Positions 4,979-5,964 of a DNA stretch of 5,964 bases are shown one piece after another. Below the pieces are notes generated by a model that made no database searches, was not told the origin of the DNA, and saw only the letters and a program-made list of their open reading frames with translations. Every line of letters begins with the position of its first letter. The first letter of the stretch is position 1. The stretch comes from Thermoplasmata archaeon (lineage in GTDB: Archaea > Thermoplasmatota > E2 > UBA202 > JdFR-43). Location: the NCBI GenBank assembly GCA_021162305.1, contig JAGGYX010000159.1, positions 1 through 5,964 on the forward strand. Reading direction: 5' to 3'. The position numbers were made by a program, and so were the translations under genes.

Positions 4979-5964
4979 ATGAAAGGTTTGGCAGCCATAT
5001 TTATAAGTTGCTTGATAATTTTTGGAGGAATTAGCATAACCCCAAGCAAGGCAAACATGCGGGAAAAGAGTATGTATTTAAAAATTCCAGCACCAAAAAT
5101 AATTGATGATGGAAAATTTGTTAGAATTTCCTTGGATGAAGAGCTGTACATAATGGCTCCTGGAAAACCAATGCTTCCGCGTTTGCTCAAAGTATTTGAG
5201 CTTCCATTTGGTGCAAGAAATGTTAGGGTGGAGGTAGATGTAAAGGAATTTCATGAGCTTTCTTTATCCAAGAAAATAATGCCAGCCCCTGCTCCAATGC
5301 CTCTTACATTGCCGGAAGAGCGCGTCAGATTGCCGAGCATAGATGCTGGAATATATAGCAGCCATAAAATGTATCCTTCTGGATGGTATAGCTATAGAGT
5401 TGGATGTGGATTGAATGGAAAAGGGCAGCATGTCACATTTGTTGTTTTGAATATATATCCAGTCCGATATATTCCTGCTGAGGATAGAATAATTAAAGCA
5501 GGAAAGGCAGAGATAAGAATAACATATCAGAAGCCGGAAAAAATGCTTAATAACCATGTATATGATTTAGTTATAATAGCTCCTTCTGAATTTTCATCTG
5601 AGCTTGAAAGACTTGTCGAACATAAAGAAAAGCATGGAGTCAGAACAATTCTAAAAACAACAGAAGAAATATATTCAAGCTATTCTGGAAGAGATGAGCC
5701 AGAAAAAATAAAATATTTCATAAAAGATGCAATAGAAAAATATGGAATAAAATATGTTTTGCTCGTTGGCGGGTTAAAATCTCTCATTTACGCAAAACCC
5801 CGTGACAATCCAAATGCTGGCGTAAAAGGATGGTATGTTCCAGTGAGATATTCAAATCTCGTTGCTGGCGAACCCGGCTATCCCTGCGATTTATACTATG
5901 CTGATATTTATAAAGAAGGAGGAGAATTTGATGACTGGGACAGTAATGGAAATGGAATATTCGC
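4979..5964 (+). CDS. Secreted C25 (gingipain-like) cysteine peptidase, 3'-truncated by window edge
   Basis: The frame is open from ATG 4979 to the window edge (328 residues). Residues 1-25 are a Sec-type signal peptide: K2, a hydrophobic core (4-20), and likely cleavage after SKA (23-25). Residues about 40-190 resemble the C25 propeptide, with the G-x-P-x-x-P pattern (GKPMLP, 62-67), LPFGA (75-79), and a WYSYRVG block leading to NIYPVRYIP. The catalytic domain starts near YDLVIIAP (195-202), with a YVLLVGG strand (259-265), the DLYYADI motif (304-310) and a DDWDSNGNGIF loop (318-328) that looks calcium-binding. The catalytic His and Cys of C25 enzymes lie further on and are not visible, so activity cannot be confirmed. 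The protein would act outside the cell, probably on proteins; anchoring or sorting signals at the C-terminus are also out of view. It is divergent from atpB. Confidence 0.85.
   Translation, partial: MKGLAAIFISCLIIFGGISITPSKANMREKSMYLKIPAPKIIDDGKFVRISLDEELYIMAPGKPMLPRLLKVFELPFGARNVRVEVDVKEFHELSLSKKIMPAPAPMPLTLPEERVRLPSIDAGIYSSHKMYPSGWYSYRVGCGLNGKGQHVTFVVLNIYPVRYIPAEDRIIKAGKAEIRITYQKPEKMLNNHVYDLVIIAPSEFSSELERLVEHKEKHGVRTILKTTEEIYSSYSGRDEPEKIKYFIKDAIEKYGIKYVLLVGGLKSLIYAKPRDNPNAGVKGWYVPVRYSNLVAGEPGYPCDLYYADIYKEGGEFDDWDSNGNGIF

Noticed and set aside
5000..5013. Lipoprotein signal at Cys11 of the C25 protein
   Set aside because: The residues before it (Phe-Ile-Ser) do not fit a lipobox, and cleavage at position 11 would leave too short a signal; a Sec signal cleaved near residue 25 fits better.
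4915..5557. Minus-strand frames opposite the C25 peptidase gene
   Set aside because: The plus-strand frame has a perfect Shine-Dalgarno, a signal peptide and family motifs; the antisense frames have none of these.
1..5964. tRNA, rRNA, CRISPR array, insertion sequence
   Set aside because: No regularly spaced repeats, transposase-like frame, terminal repeats or cloverleaf-capable intergenic stretch was seen; intergenic DNA totals only about 240 bp.

Overview
The window looks archaeal, and most likely euryarchaeal. It carries two A-type (A1AO) ATP synthase genes, an archaeal UPF0147 protein, a ferredoxin-dependent indolepyruvate oxidoreductase, strong GGAGGTGA-type ribosome binding sites and TATA-like promoter boxes, with AT-rich, AGA/ATA-rich codon use. 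The N-terminal part of a secreted C25 (gingipain-like) peptidase would fit protein-degrading Thermoplasmatota-type lineages (for example MBG-D relatives). That placement is an inference from gene content and was not tested.

Layout. Positions 1-2122 (+) hold iorA, whose 5' end lies outside the window, and iorB, overlapping by 11 nt. Together they encode the two subunits of indolepyruvate:ferredoxin oxidoreductase. After 53 nt comes a UPF0147 gene (2176-2436, +), probably with its own promoter. It converges on a minus-strand block read from right to left: atpB (4872-3502), atpD (3500-2865), a previously easy-to-miss 50-codon membrane protein gene (2875-2723) overlapping atpD by 11 nt, and a 68-codon basic protein gene (2667-2461). 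A 106-bp divergent intergenic region (4873-4978) separates atpB from a plus-strand C25 peptidase gene that starts at 4979 and runs off the right edge.

How the genes fit together. IorAB oxidises aryl pyruvates made from aromatic amino acids and reduces ferredoxin. The secreted peptidase would supply peptides, and the ATP synthase couples ion gradients to ATP. This is consistent with peptide fermentation, although the genes are in separate transcription units and co-regulation is not shown.

Most of the window is ordinary, densely packed archaeal housekeeping DNA. I see no mobile element, CRISPR array, tRNA or rRNA, and no gene-free stretch reaches 300 bases. The points most worth a second look are the 50-residue membrane protein coupled to atpD, the absence of atpA directly upstream of atpB (which has its own promoter and an apparently leaderless GTG start), and the archaeal C25 peptidase.
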